A DNA stretch of 64,000 nt from Scandinavium manionii (GCF_024764775.1 NZ_JALIGC010000040.1:558001-622000), one strand, 5' to 3'. Shown: positions 34,098 to 43,660, numbered from the stretch's first letter. Notes: generated by a model not told the origin, from the sequence alone. Made by a program: numbers and translations.

Positions 34098-34789
34098 TAC
34101 AGATTCACGCGACGAGCCGGAGTAATTGCTCCGTAGTCATTCACGCTCTGCCAGCTCAGCGCGCCCTGCGCACCCGCAGGCAGCGTCACCGTGGCATGGC
34201 TTTTTGGCGCAACCATCACGTTGTCGAGCTTCTTGCCACTCATCTGTAAATTGACCAGAGTGATGAAATACGGCGAAGGATTGTTAATGCTGATGGCTGA
34301 ACCGCTGCGGGTGAACGCCAGTGTTTCGAGAGCCTGCAACGGCTGCGTCTCAAGTTTGTTCGGACGAACGAACAGCTTGATGCGCGACAGGATCGCCAGC
34401 TGTAACACGTTGTTGTTTTCGCCGTTGTTTTTATCCATCGACGGGATCGCTTTAACGTTCAGATAAAAAAGCGATTCCCGGTCCGTGGCCAGGGCTGGCC
34501 CGGCATAGATGATGCGCAGCGTGTTTTCGCTATTGGGCTCGCTAACGAACAGCGGCGGCGTGATGACGAAGGTTTTTTCTTTCTGACCGCTGGCATTTTC
34601 AATCCACGCGTTAATCAGATAACGCTCCTGCTTGTTGCTGTTGCTCAGCGCCAGCGAGGTTTGTTTGGCGTCAGCGGGGTAAATCACTCGGGTCGCGCCC
34701 AGCGCGATGCCACCTGCCGCCTGTGCCGGTAGCGCATTCATTAACATCAGAATTGACAACAAAAGTGTTTTTTTAATTAAGCGGATCAT
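34097..34789 (-). CDS. fimC: FimC, periplasmic fimbrial chaperone
   Basis: 230 residues: signal peptide (KKTLLLSILMLMNALPAQA) and two Ig-like domains. The PapD-family features are visible, ATRVIYPADAKQTSLALSN in the G1/F1 region and SLFYLNVKAIP. It donates a strand to pilin subunits and delivers them to FimD. Confidence 0.97.
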   Translation of the reverse strand: MIRLIKKTLLLSILMLMNALPAQAAGGIALGATRVIYPADAKQTSLALSNSNKQERYLINAWIENASGQKEKTFVITPPLFVSEPNSENTLRIIYAGPALATDRESLFYLNVKAIPSMDKNNGENNNVLQLAILSRIKLFVRPNKLETQPLQALETLAFTRSGSAISINNPSPYFITLVNLQMSGKKLDNVMVAPKSHATVTLPAGAQGALSWQSVNDYGAITPARRVNL

Positions 34790-34831
34790 AACCCAGTTAC
34801 CTGTTTTCTTATTTTCTGACAGCGTCTGTTT

Positions 34832-35377
34832 TTAGGGATAAACAAGGGTAAACCAGACGTCAGTGAGTAAATCCCCTGGTACGAGCGGTAATGAAATAAC
34901 GCGATAACGCGCGCTGAAATGGAAAGTCATTTCCTCCGCGGTTATCGGTAAATAATTATCGGGCGGTGCGTTTGGAATAATAAGCTGCTGCTGGGTATCA
35001 AAGAGCGCCAACCCTAAGCCGCTTTCTCCTGGCCTGCCGCTGGCTTTTGATGAGGCGACAAAGACCTGCGGATCTTCCGCCGGACTCAACCCCTGAAAAC
35101 TCATGCCCACAAGGTTTGCGACATCGCGACGACACTCCACGAGGCGTAGCGTGAACGGCACGGTAACGGTGGAATAGCTGCCCACTTCGCCGAAGGTATT
35201 GCTGCGGTATTGCCCCATTTCCACACGTAAATCCTGGCTCTCAGGGGCCACAACGCAGGCGCTGTTCACCAGTTCACCGCGCAGCTGAACGCGCCCGCCA
35301 TCGACTACCACCGTGTGCGCGAAAGCCGGTGCAGCCGCGACGAATATCAGTGCCAGCAGTGGTAACGTCCGTATCAT
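34832..35377 (-). CDS. fimI: FimI, minor fimbrial subunit
   Basis: 181 residues, with a signal peptide (IRTLPLLALIFVAAAPAFA), pilin-type cysteines (NSACVVAP, LVECRRDV), and an alternating C-terminal strand (LTDVWFTLVYP). The fimA-fimI-fimC order is that of Salmonella and E. coli. FimI ends the rod at the usher in E. coli. Confidence 0.93.
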   Translation of the reverse strand: MIRTLPLLALIFVAAAPAFAHTVVVDGGRVQLRGELVNSACVVAPESQDLRVEMGQYRSNTFGEVGSYSTVTVPFTLRLVECRRDVANLVGMSFQGLSPAEDPQVFVASSKASGRPGESGLGLALFDTQQQLIIPNAPPDNYLPITAEEMTFHFSARYRVISLPLVPGDLLTDVWFTLVYP

Positions 35378-35447
35378 GATAGATTCCCGGGAGGTCTAAA
35401 AGGGTCCTCATCCTTGAGGCAATGCTCATCCTGAGCGTGACTGAGGC

Positions 35448-35999
35448 TTACTCGTATTTCATTACGAAGGTAGCGTCAGCGTTAGCCTGGCCCGGCGCGG
35501 TGGTGTCCGCCGTTGCTTTGTAACGCGCGGTGAAGCGCAGGGTGTTAGTGCCTTCTACCAGGTTCTGCGCGGTAGAGAACGTTGCGCCGTTTGGAGCCAG
35601 CGTCGCGGATGAAGTATCCAGGATTTCAATGCCGACGCCGGTTGCGGTATCGGCGTTGTCACTGGAAGCCACTGCCAGCAGGGTATTGTCTTTCGCATCA
35701 ACCTGACCGGTAAAGGCTACAGCTGCGGTTGCCGCGACGGTGGGGTCGCAGTCATTCAGCACGATGCTGAATGGGATTTTGGCAGAGGTATCACCGGTTT
35801 TAGTGAAAGATGCGGTGCGGTACTGGCCCAGTTTCACTTCCTGATTGGAAGAGTCGGTGCTGACCGCACACGCCGCGTTGACCAGTTCACCTTTAAAATG
35901 CACGTTACCGCCGTTAACGGTAGTGGTATCGGCATTGGCCGCGCCAACGAACAGACCCAGCGACGCCACCAGAGACGCAGCAATTTTGCTAACTTTCAT
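35448..35999 (-). CDS. fimA: FimA, major type 1 fimbrial subunit
   Basis: 183 residues. Signal peptide 1-23 (IAASLVASLGLFVGAANA), N-terminal donor strand TTTVNGGNVHFKGELVNAA, conserved cysteines (AACAVS, NDCDPT) and the C-terminal ADATFVMKYE. It polymerises into the fimbrial rod. It is the first gene of the operon; in Salmonella FimZ activates its promoter. Confidence 0.96.
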   Translation of the reverse strand: MKVSKIAASLVASLGLFVGAANADTTTVNGGNVHFKGELVNAACAVSTDSSNQEVKLGQYRTASFTKTGDTSAKIPFSIVLNDCDPTVAATAAVAFTGQVDAKDNTLLAVASSDNADTATGVGIEILDTSSATLAPNGATFSTAQNLVEGTNTLRFTARYKATADTTAPGQANADATFVMKYE

Positions 36000-36360
36000 G
36001 ATTTTTCCTTGATGATTTATCTAATTATTTACGGCGAAGAAACTACCCGAAAATAAGTTTCGTCGTTCCTTCAACACTGTCCGAAAATAGGGTTCCCGGC
36101 AGTAGTCATAAATTAAACAATTCGTCTGATGCACAATACGTATAAAAGCTGCGATCGCCTTCAGTCACGTCCTATTATTATTTAGGAAATGACCCGGAAA
36201 ATAATGACGCACAAGAAAAGGCCTAAAAACAACAGGGCTTTTGGGCCGCCGGGCATTGAGCACGCCAGAAAAACGCAAACGGTGACTGACATCCCGCCCG
36301 GCTTCTGACAAAATATGTGCATCCCCCCTTGTGACACTGACAGACGGAATCTTCTCTCTG
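36000..36360. other. fimA-folD divergent promoter region
   Basis: 361 bases between the fimA start (minus) and folD start (plus). It must hold both promoters. No invertible element flanked by inverted repeats, as in E. coli fimS, is visible, in keeping with the Salmonella-type FimZ/FimY control. Confidence 0.55.
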
Positions 36361-37227
36361 ATGGCAGCAAAGATTATTGACGGTAAAACGATTGCGCAGC
36401 AGGTACGCTCTGAGGTCGCGGAAAAAGTGAAGGCGAGAATTTCCGCCGGAAAACGCGCCCCTGGATTAGCCGTAGTGCTGGTCGGCAGCAATCCTGCGTC
36501 GCAAATTTACGTCGGCAGCAAACGCAAAGCGTGCGAAGAAGTGGGCTTCATTTCCCGCTCTTACGATCTGCCGGAAACCACTCTCGAAGCCGAGCTGCTG
36601 GAGCTTATCGATACCCTGAACGCTGATGACACTATCGACGGCATTCTGGTGCAGCTTCCGCTGCCTGCGGGCATTGATAACGTGAAGGTGCTGGAACGCA
36701 TTGCGCCGGACAAAGACGTGGACGGCTTCCATCCGTATAACGTCGGTCGCCTGTGCCAGCGCGCGCCGCGTCTGCGTCCGTGCACACCGCGCGGGATCGT
36801 GACGATGCTTGAGCGTTACAATATCGACACCTACGGGCTGAACGCAGTGATCGTGGGCGCATCCAACATTGTGGGTCGTCCAATGAGCATGGAATTACTG
36901 CTCGCGGGCTGTACCACTACCGTCACCCACCGCTTCACCAAAAATCTGCGTCAGCACGTTGAGAACGCCGATTTACTGGTCGTCGCGGTCGGTAAGCCGG
37001 GCTTTATTCCTGGCGAGTGGATCAAAGAAGGCGCGATCGTGGTCGACGTCGGCATTAACCGTCTGGAAAGCGGGAAAGTGGTCGGCGATGTGATTTTTGA
37101 CGATGCCGCCGCGCGCGCGTCGTATATCACCCCCGTGCCGGGTGGCGTTGGCCCAATGACGGTGGCGACGCTAATCCAGAACACGCTGCAAGCGTGTGAA
37201 GAATATCATGATGTAAAGGACGTTTAA
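36361..37227 (+). CDS. folD: FolD, methylenetetrahydrofolate dehydrogenase/cyclohydrolase
   Basis: 288 residues from ATG at 36361; the frame opens 10 codons earlier but E. coli FolD starts MAAKIIDGKT. It interconverts 5,10-methylene-THF and 10-formyl-THF with NADP+. The catalytic YVGSK (Y50, K54) and the C-terminal PVPGGVGPMTVATL are present. Three bases separate it from ybcJ. Confidence 0.98.
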   Translation: MAAKIIDGKTIAQQVRSEVAEKVKARISAGKRAPGLAVVLVGSNPASQIYVGSKRKACEEVGFISRSYDLPETTLEAELLELIDTLNADDTIDGILVQLPLPAGIDNVKVLERIAPDKDVDGFHPYNVGRLCQRAPRLRPCTPRGIVTMLERYNIDTYGLNAVIVGASNIVGRPMSMELLLAGCTTTVTHRFTKNLRQHVENADLLVVAVGKPGFIPGEWIKEGAIVVDVGINRLESGKVVGDVIFDDAAARASYITPVPGGVGPMTVATLIQNTLQACEEYHDVKDV

Positions 37228-37229
37228 GA

Positions 37230-37442
37230 ATGGCTACTTTTTCCCTGGGTAAACACCCACACGTTGAACTGTGCGACCTGCTGAAACTGGAAGGCTGGTG
37301 TGAAAGCGGCGCGCAGGCAAAACTCACTATCGCCGATGGGCAGGTGAGCGTCGACGGCGCGGTTGAAACCCGTAAACGCTGCAAAATTGTCGCGGGCCAG
37401 ACGGTGAGTTTCGCCGGTCAGAGCATTACCGTCATCGCCTGA
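37230..37442 (+). CDS. ybcJ: YbcJ, S4-like RNA-binding protein
   Basis: 70 residues with the S4-domain pattern (LCDLLKLEGWCESGAQAKLT; VSVDGAVETRKRCKIVAGQT). Same neighbour and size as E. coli YbcJ, thought to bind structured RNA. A hairpin (CAGACCGGG/CCCGGTCTG, 37456-37480) follows. Confidence 0.95.
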   Translation: MATFSLGKHPHVELCDLLKLEGWCESGAQAKLTIADGQVSVDGAVETRKRCKIVAGQTVSFAGQSITVIA

Positions 37443-37455
37443 TATCAGGTGGTTG

Positions 37456-37512
37456 CAGACCGGGTTCCCTGCCCGGTCTGGTGCCCGGCGACGCACTGTT
37501 TGCCGGGCCTAC
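37456..37512 (+). repeat. Terminator-like hairpin and REP element after ybcJ
   Basis: CAGACCGGG (37456-37464) pairs with CCCGGTCTG (37472-37480). Next to it GCCCGGC...GCCGGGCCTAC (37483-37512) has the form of an enterobacterial REP sequence. Confidence 0.7.
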
Positions 37513-37631
37513 ACAGTGGTTATCCCTTTCCTGTTATCAACTCTAATTATCGATCGACTTCAAAGAATCATCATTTCCTCTGCCTGAATGTAAAATTTAA
37601 GTTGCGCACCTCGAATACTTCTTAGACGATA

Positions 37632-37660
37632 AGTAGAACGTTCTACTAAAACGTTCTACT
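37632..37660. promoter_or_regulatory. Paired operators for a LacI-family regulator
   Basis: AGTAGAACGTTCTACT (37632-37647) is a perfect 16-bp palindrome with the central ACGT of LacI/MalI-type sites. It overlaps ACTAAAACGTTCTACT (37645-37660), which keeps 6 of 8 paired positions. Centres are 13 bases apart, 57-86 bases before the PTS start. The MalI-type regulator at 39305 is the likely ligand. Confidence 0.75.
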
Positions 37661-37716
37661 TACAAAAACAGCACGTAATCAGTGCATCTCAGGGTCTCAG
37701 GTCGGGGGAAAACAGC

Positions 37717-39216
37717 ATGGGTCTGTTCTCAGGGTTTGTGAAATCGTTGTCAAAATTATCCATGATTGGTCGTGCGCTGATGCTGCCAATCTCACTGCTG
37801 CCTGCGGCCGGTTTGCTGCTTGCGTTCGGTGATAAATTCCATATGCCGTTAATGATGAACGCTGGTGGGGTTATTTTCGATAACCTGCCGATGCTGTTCG
37901 CCATCGGTTCTGCGGTCGGGCTCGCGTCCGAATCGGGGATTGCAGCGTTATCCGCAGCGGTGTCGGTGTTTGTCACCAACATCACCATCGGCACCGTGCT
38001 GAGCATCACGCCAGAAATGGCCTCTCAGGGCGGGAAATATGCAATGGTCGTCGGCATTCCGACGCTGCAAATGGGCGTCTTTGGCGGCCTGATTTGCGGC
38101 GTGCTGGCGGCATGGTGCTACAACCGCTTCCACAAGATGCAGCTGCCGGAATTCCTCGGCTTCTTCTCCGGCAAGCGCTTCGTGGCAATCGCGACGGCGT
38201 TTCTGTCGTTCATTATGGGCCTGCTGCTGCCGTATATCTGGTCGCACATTCAGTCTGGCATCGACGCCCTGTCGGTGGTGGTTAACGGTGATAACCAGGC
38301 GGCATCGACCTTTATCTTTGGTCTGGTTGAGCGCGCGCTGATCCCGCTCGGCCTGCACCACATCTGGTATCCTTCGTTCTGGTACTCCTTTGGCGATTAC
38401 ACCACTCAGGCAGGCCAGGTGATTCACGGCGACCAGACCATCTGGTTCAAAATGCTGGAAGAAGGTGTGAAATCCTTCAGCAGCGACAGCTACCAGAATG
38501 CCGGTAAATTCATGCAGGGCGAGTTCCCGCTGATGCTGTTCGCACTGCCTGCTGCGTGTCTGGCGATGTACCACGAAGCGCATACCGCTAACAAAAAAAT
38601 CGCAGCGGGGATCTTGTTCTCTGCGGCACTGACCTGTTTCCTGACAGGCATCACCGAGCCGGTTGAATTTACCTTCATCTTTGTGGCGCCAATTCTGTAC
38701 GTCTTCAACGCCATCATGGCCGGTCTGGCGTACATGACCATGTACCTGATGCACGCCCACATTGCCAAATCGTTCTCCGCCGGGTTCATCGACTATCTGT
38801 CATTCGGTATTCTGCCGTCGTTTAACGGCTATCAGACCAACTTCCTCAGCGCGGTGATTATCGGTATCCCGATGGGACTGATTTACTACTTCACCTTCCG
38901 TTTCGTGATTCGTCGCTTTGACGTCAAAACGCCGGGCCGTACCAGCGTGACCGCCAATGCAAACGACAAAACCGATACTGAAATCGCGACTGAAATTATC
39001 GGCCTGCTGGGTGGTGCGCAGAACATCGATTCCGTCGGTTCCTGCATCACCCGTCTGCGTCTGGAAGTGGCAAAGAGCGATATCGTGGACAAAGATGGCC
39101 TCAACGCCGTCGGCGCTCGCGGCGTGGTGTTCATCGGTGATAACGGTATCCAGGTGATTTTTGGTGCCAGAGCGCAATTTATCGCACAAACCATGTCGAC
39201 GATGATTGGCAAATAA
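37717..39216 (+). CDS. Glucose/maltose-family PTS permease, EIICB
   Basis: 499 residues. The EIIC domain (1-about 400) has the multi-span pattern of the glucose-glucoside family, with the ITEPVEFTFIFVAP motif. The EIIB domain at the end has the phosphorylated cysteine C443 in SVGSCITRLRL. No EIIA is fused, so Crr probably serves it. Relatives are MalX, PtsG and NagE; the sugar is not evident. In E. coli this place, between ybcJ and cysS, lacks such a gene. The downstream MalI-type repressor and paired operators suggest substrate induction. Confidence 0.88.
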   Translation: MGLFSGFVKSLSKLSMIGRALMLPISLLPAAGLLLAFGDKFHMPLMMNAGGVIFDNLPMLFAIGSAVGLASESGIAALSAAVSVFVTNITIGTVLSITPEMASQGGKYAMVVGIPTLQMGVFGGLICGVLAAWCYNRFHKMQLPEFLGFFSGKRFVAIATAFLSFIMGLLLPYIWSHIQSGIDALSVVVNGDNQAASTFIFGLVERALIPLGLHHIWYPSFWYSFGDYTTQAGQVIHGDQTIWFKMLEEGVKSFSSDSYQNAGKFMQGEFPLMLFALPAACLAMYHEAHTANKKIAAGILFSAALTCFLTGITEPVEFTFIFVAPILYVFNAIMAGLAYMTMYLMHAHIAKSFSAGFIDYLSFGILPSFNGYQTNFLSAVIIGIPMGLIYYFTFRFVIRRFDVKTPGRTSVTANANDKTDTEIATEIIGLLGGAQNIDSVGSCITRLRLEVAKSDIVDKDGLNAVGARGVVFIGDNGIQVIFGARAQFIAQTMSTMIGK

Positions 39217-39237
39217 GCGGAAGATGATACGCTGTCG

Positions 39238-39267
39238 ACGTCTCCTGCCCTTGCAGGAGACGTTTTT
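39238..39267 (+). terminator. Terminator after the PTS gene
   Basis: ACGTCTCCTGC (39238-39248) pairs perfectly with GCAGGAGACGT (39253-39263), followed by T's: a classical intrinsic terminator. The regulator gene starts 38 bases later, so read-through or an own promoter is needed. Confidence 0.9.
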
Positions 39268-39304
39268 ATCTGTTTGATTGCGGCGAGTTTTTCAGGGAGC
39301 AGGT

Positions 39305-40321
39305 TTGAAAAAAGTCAGCATTATCGATGTGGCGAAACAGGCGGGCGTCTCCGTCTCCACCGTCTCTTTGGTTCTGCGCCAGAAAGGTAAAATTTCCGAC
39401 GCCACCATTGAGAAAGTTCAGGCCGCCATCGCCCAACTCGGTTACGTGCATAACGTCGCTGCCGCCAACCTGCGCTCCAGTACGTCCAATCTGATTGGCC
39501 TTATCCTGCGCGATTTCAGCGACAGTTTTTCCATCAAAGTAATGGCAAGCGTGGTTCAGGAGCTGGAGAAGCAAGGGTTTATGGTATTTCTCGGCCAGCC
39601 ACAGGACGACCACGCCAGCCTCGAACGTTGCCTGCTGTCGTTCAAACAACAGGGCGTAGCGGGCGTGATTTATCTGGCATCCGACACCAAACGCCCTCAT
39701 CTGCCTGAGCAAATTCGCGCGTGTCCCTTACCGTTAGTGGTGGTTTCTCAGTCACTGATGGAAGAAAACTGCAATCTGGTGATGCGCGATAACCGCCAGG
39801 CGGCGAGCCTCGCGACCCGCTATCTGATTGAACGCGGACACCGCAGCATTGGCTACATCGGCGGCCAGGACGAGTGTCTGATTCGCCAACAGAGGCTGCA
39901 AGGTTTTCGCAGTACGCTGGTGCAAAATGGCATGGTGTACAAAGAGGATTCGGCCCCGGCATGCAGCGATGATACACATGCGGCCAGCATCGCCACCCGG
40001 CAACTGCTGGAGAAAAACAACACTCTCACCGCCCTGCTGTGCCATTCTCCGGACGCGATGATCGGTTGTATCAACGGCATTCATCAAGTCGGGCGTACTA
40101 TCGGGAAAGACGTGTTCCTGACCCAGCAGGTGGCGCTGATTGGCTTTGAAGATATGCTGCACATCAATCTCACCTCCCCTTCATTCACCTTTGTCTCCTC
40201 CGCCAGTGAAGAAACGGGTCGACAGACCGCAAGTCTGATCATCCGCAAACTTAAAGAACCTGAGTTACAAACGCAGAAAGTCACGCTTTCAGGCCAGCTG
40301 ATCGCCCGCGAATCAGCATAA
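39305..40321 (+). CDS. LacI/MalI-family transcription regulator
   Basis: 338 residues from a TTG at 39305 preceded by AGGGAGCAGG; this gives the family start LKKVSIIDVAKQAGVSVSTV. The helix-turn-helix (about 4-25) and the hinge (NVAAANLRSSTSN) precede a periplasmic-binding-like sensor domain. The closest type I recall is MalI. It probably represses the adjacent PTS gene through the paired ACGT-centred operators. Confidence 0.88.
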   Translation: MKKVSIIDVAKQAGVSVSTVSLVLRQKGKISDATIEKVQAAIAQLGYVHNVAAANLRSSTSNLIGLILRDFSDSFSIKVMASVVQELEKQGFMVFLGQPQDDHASLERCLLSFKQQGVAGVIYLASDTKRPHLPEQIRACPLPLVVVSQSLMEENCNLVMRDNRQAASLATRYLIERGHRSIGYIGGQDECLIRQQRLQGFRSTLVQNGMVYKEDSAPACSDDTHAASIATRQLLEKNNTLTALLCHSPDAMIGCINGIHQVGRTIGKDVFLTQQVALIGFEDMLHINLTSPSFTFVSSASEETGRQTASLIIRKLKEPELQTQKVTLSGQLIARESA

Positions 40322-40324
40322 AAA

Positions 40325-40400
40325 AGCCCGGCGGCGCTACGCTTGCACGGGCCCACGTTTTTCATTGTAGGACCGGTCAAGGCTGCGCCCACCGGGCAGT
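40325..40400. repeat. REP pair (BIME-like) between regulator and cysS
   Basis: GCCCGGCGGCGC...GCACGGGC (from 40326) and, in opposite orientation, TGTAGGACCGGTC...CCACCGGGCA form two REP-like units in the convergent gap. They may act as the shared transcription end. Confidence 0.65.
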
Positions 40401-40416
40401 TAAATCAGATGACGTG

Positions 40417-41802
40417 TTACTTACGACGCCAGGTTGTTCCCTGTGCGCCGTCTTCCAGCACGATACCCATTTCGTTCAAACGGTCACGCGCCGCATCCGC
40501 CGCCGCCCAGTCTTTTGACTGACGCGCGTCCAGACGCTGTTTGATCAACGCTTCGATTTCAGCCACTTCGCCGTCATCTGCCTGCGCGCCGCCCTGCAGG
40601 AACTCTTCCGGATCCTGTGCTAACAGGCCCAGTACGGCAGAAAGTTTACGCAAATGTGCCGCCATGGCGTTTGCCGCAGCCACATCTTCGCCCTTCAGAC
40701 GGTTCACTTCACGCGCCATATCGAACAGCACGGAATAGGCTTCCGGGGTGTTGAAATCGTCGTCCATCGCGTCACGGAAACGCGCTTCGAACGCATCGCC
40801 GCCCGCTGCATCAACGCTGGCATCGGTGCCACGCAGCGCGGTGTACAGACGTTCAAGCGCAGAGCGTGCCTGCTTGAGGTTATCTTCGCTGTAATTCAGC
40901 TGGCTGCGATAGTGGCCGGACATCAGGAAATAACGCACGGTTTCCGCATCGTAATATTTCAGCACGTCACGCACGGTGAAGAAGTTGCCCAGCGATTTGG
41001 ACATCTTTTCGCGGTCAACCATCACCATGCCGGAGTGCATCCAGGTGTTGACGTACTCGCCGTCGTGCGCACAGGTGGACTGCGCGATTTCATTCTCGTG
41101 GTGCGGGAACATCAGGTCAGAGCCACCGCCGTGAATGTCGAAATGGGAACCGAGCTGCTTGCAGTTCATGGCAGAACATTCGATGTGCCAGCCTGGACGC
41201 CCGTCGCCCCACGGTGACGGCCAGCTTGGCTCGTCGGCTTTGGACATTTTCCACAGTACGAAGTCCATCGGGTTACGCTTCACGTCAACGACGTCAACAC
41301 GGGCACCGGCCTGAAGATTGTCGAGATCCTGACGCGACAGCAAGCCGTAGTTTGGATCGCTCGGCACCGAGAACATCACGTCGCCGTTGTCTGCCACGTA
41401 GGCATGGCCCCGTTCGATCAGCCGTTCGGTTATTTCCACTATTTCATGAATGTGGTGCGTCGCACGCGGTTCGTTGTCCGGACGCAGGATATTCAGTGCA
41501 TCAAAATCGTTGTGCATTTCGACGATCATGCGGTCAACCAGCGCCACAAAATCTTCGCCATTTTCATTAGCACGCTTGATGATTTTGTCGTCAATATCGG
41601 TGATGTTACGCACGTATTTCAGTTGGTAGCCGAGAAAACGCAGGTAGCGCGCTACCACGTCAAAGGCAACAAACGTACGGCCGTGGCCGATATGACAGAG
41701 ATCGTAAACGGTAATACCACACACGTACATGCCGACTTCCCCGGCATGAATAGGTTTGAATTCCTCTTTTTGGCGCGTCAGTGTATTAAAGATTTTTAAC
41801 AT
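40417..41802 (-). CDS. cysS: CysS, cysteinyl-tRNA synthetase
   Basis: 461 residues from ATG at 41802 (MLKIFNTLTRQKEEF, the E. coli start); an upstream ATG would add four residues. Class I signatures: CHIGHGRT (about 34-41), zinc-binding C/H residues in GWHIECSAM and HHENE, and KMSKS (about 266-270). It charges tRNA-Cys. It is divergent from ppiB. Confidence 0.98.
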   Translation of the reverse strand: MLKIFNTLTRQKEEFKPIHAGEVGMYVCGITVYDLCHIGHGRTFVAFDVVARYLRFLGYQLKYVRNITDIDDKIIKRANENGEDFVALVDRMIVEMHNDFDALNILRPDNEPRATHHIHEIVEITERLIERGHAYVADNGDVMFSVPSDPNYGLLSRQDLDNLQAGARVDVVDVKRNPMDFVLWKMSKADEPSWPSPWGDGRPGWHIECSAMNCKQLGSHFDIHGGGSDLMFPHHENEIAQSTCAHDGEYVNTWMHSGMVMVDREKMSKSLGNFFTVRDVLKYYDAETVRYFLMSGHYRSQLNYSEDNLKQARSALERLYTALRGTDASVDAAGGDAFEARFRDAMDDDFNTPEAYSVLFDMAREVNRLKGEDVAAANAMAAHLRKLSAVLGLLAQDPEEFLQGGAQADDGEVAEIEALIKQRLDARQSKDWAAADAARDRLNEMGIVLEDGAQGTTWRRK

Positions 41803-41974
41803 TGAAGATTCCATGTAAACGAGTGTGGTCGTAAAGCGGATATTCTACCTGTAATTCGATCCGGAAGCAGCACGCAATGCAAGGTGATCGAACCCGGCGG
41901 TTATGCTATAACAACCCCCTATACGTGACCCGCCAGCGGGTATTCGCACCACAATTTCGGAACAGGATGCAAAA

Positions 41975-42469
41975 ATGGTTACTTTCCACACTAATCACGG
42001 CGATATCGTAATCAAAACGTTTGATGATAAAGCGCCTGAAACAGTTAAAAACTTCCTGGACTACTGCCGCGAAGGTTTCTACGACAACACCATTTTCCAC
42101 CGTGTTATCAACGGTTTTATGATTCAGGGCGGCGGCTTTGAGCCGGGCATGAATCAGAAAGAAACCAAAGATCAGATCAAAAACGAAGCGAACAACGGCC
42201 TGAAAAACACCCGTGGTACGCTGGCAATGGCCCGTACTCAGGCGCCACACTCTGCTACCGCACAGTTCTTCATTAACGTCGTTGATAACGACTTCCTGAA
42301 CTTCTCCGGCGAAAACCTGCAAGGCTGGGGTTACTGCGTATTCGCAGAAGTGGCTGAAGGCATGGATGTTGTTGATAAGATCAAAGCCGTGGCAACTGGC
42401 CGCAGCGGCATGCACCAGGACGTTCCTAAAGAAGACGTTATCGTGACAAGCGTGACCGTCAGCGAGTAA
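41975..42469 (+). CDS. ppiB: PpiB, cytoplasmic peptidyl-prolyl isomerase B
   Basis: 164 residues, a single cyclophilin domain with FHRVINGFMIQGGGF (catalytic Arg), SATAQFFINV and NLQGWGYCVFAEV. It catalyses cis/trans isomerisation of prolyl bonds. Three bases separate it from lpxH, as in E. coli. Confidence 0.98.
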   Translation: MVTFHTNHGDIVIKTFDDKAPETVKNFLDYCREGFYDNTIFHRVINGFMIQGGGFEPGMNQKETKDQIKNEANNGLKNTRGTLAMARTQAPHSATAQFFINVVDNDFLNFSGENLQGWGYCVFAEVAEGMDVVDKIKAVATGRSGMHQDVPKEDVIVTSVTVSE

Positions 42470-42472
42470 TTC

Positions 42473-43195
42473 GTGGCGACACTCTTTATTGCGGATTTGC
42501 ATCTGCACACAGAAGAACCGGCGATCACCGCCGGTTTTCTGCGTTTTTTACGCGGTGAAGCCCGCAGCGCCGACGCGCTGTACATTCTCGGCGATCTGTT
42601 TGAAGCCTGGATTGGCGATGACAGCCCTGAACCGCTTAATCGTGAAATAGCAAAAGAAATCAAAGCGCTGGTCGATTCAGGTGTGCCCTGTTTCTTCATC
42701 CACGGCAACCGTGACTTTCTGCTTGGCAAGCGTTTTGCCCGTGAGAGCGGTATGACGTTACTGCCCGAAGAACAGTGTCTGGATCTGTATGGCCGAAAGG
42801 TATTGATAATGCACGGCGACACGCTGTGCACCGACGATCCCGGGTATCTGGCCTTCCGCGCCAAAGTGCATCAGCCCTGGCTGCAAACGCTGTTTCTGGC
42901 CCTGCCGCTGTTTATCCGCCGTCGCATTGCCGCCAAAATGCGCGATGACAGCAAAAACGCCAACAGCCACAAATCGATGGAAATCATGGACGTCAACGCC
43001 CACGCGGTGGTCGAGGTGATGGAAAAGCATCAGCTGCAGTGGCTCATACACGGGCACACGCATCGCCCGGCGGTTCACGAACTCACTGCAAACGAGAAAC
43101 CCGCTTTTCGCGTGGTATTAGGCGCGTGGCACAGCGAAGGATCGATGGTCAAAGTGACCACCAATAACGTCGAATTGATCGCCTTCCCTTTCTGA
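42473..43195 (+). CDS. lpxH: LpxH, UDP-2,3-diacylglucosamine hydrolase
   Basis: 240 residues, GTG start at 42473. Metallophosphoesterase motifs: FIADLHLH (D8, H10), LGDLFEAW (D41), HGNRDF (N79), MHGDT (H114) and HGHTHRP (H195, H197). It makes lipid X in lipid A synthesis at the inner membrane. Coupled to ppiB. Confidence 0.98.
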   Translation: MATLFIADLHLHTEEPAITAGFLRFLRGEARSADALYILGDLFEAWIGDDSPEPLNREIAKEIKALVDSGVPCFFIHGNRDFLLGKRFARESGMTLLPEEQCLDLYGRKVLIMHGDTLCTDDPGYLAFRAKVHQPWLQTLFLALPLFIRRRIAAKMRDDSKNANSHKSMEIMDVNAHAVVEVMEKHQLQWLIHGHTHRPAVHELTANEKPAFRVVLGAWHSEGSMVKVTTNNVELIAFPF

Positions 43196-43219
43196 AGCAC
43201 CTTATCTCAAGCGAACAAA

Positions 43220-43480
43220 TTAACCACGATCGTCTTTCGGGCCGAGGAAGTAGAAGCCAAACGGCAGTGAGCCAATGATGGTGAACATAATGCTGTAGAT
43301 GGTGGCCCATGCACCCTGAATGAAGTACATCGACACGCTCCACTGATCCATCGGCAGGTTGTATTGATCTTCAACCCCCTGGAACGTGACTTTGGACACC
43401 ACCGTTACCGCAATAATGAAAACGATAGCAACGGCGGTCAGAAATTTTTTCCCCTCCGGGGTGCGAAGTATTGCCAGCAT
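43220..43480 (-). CDS. Small two-span membrane protein of unknown function
   Basis: 86 residues with hydrophobic stretches at about 15-32 (AVAIVFIIAVTVVS) and 55-78 (GAWATIYSIMFTIIGSLPFGFYF), joined by an acidic loop. Ends GPKDDRG. Clean start at 43480. It is convergent with lpxH. I do not recognise the family. Confidence 0.65.
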   Translation of the reverse strand: MLAILRTPEGKKFLTAVAIVFIIAVTVVSKVTFQGVEDQYNLPMDQWSVSMYFIQGAWATIYSIMFTIIGSLPFGFYFLGPKDDRG

Positions 43481-43660
43481 ACCTTCTCCTCATGAAATGC
43501 TGCGCTGCGTAATACGCCTGACGGCGATGCAGTCGATATTTTCTAACAGGTGACTTTACCGTATTTCTCAGCGTTATGGGTCAGATTTACAGGAACAGAA
43601 AAATCGGCAGCGCATTCGCCGCTTTCATGACCGCGCAACCGTGTTAAGACTATGCGGTAA

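Noticed and set aside
37948..38760. 270-codon minus-strand frame opposite the PTS gene
   Set aside because: Shadow frame of the PTS permease gene; His/Arg/Gln-rich with no start context.
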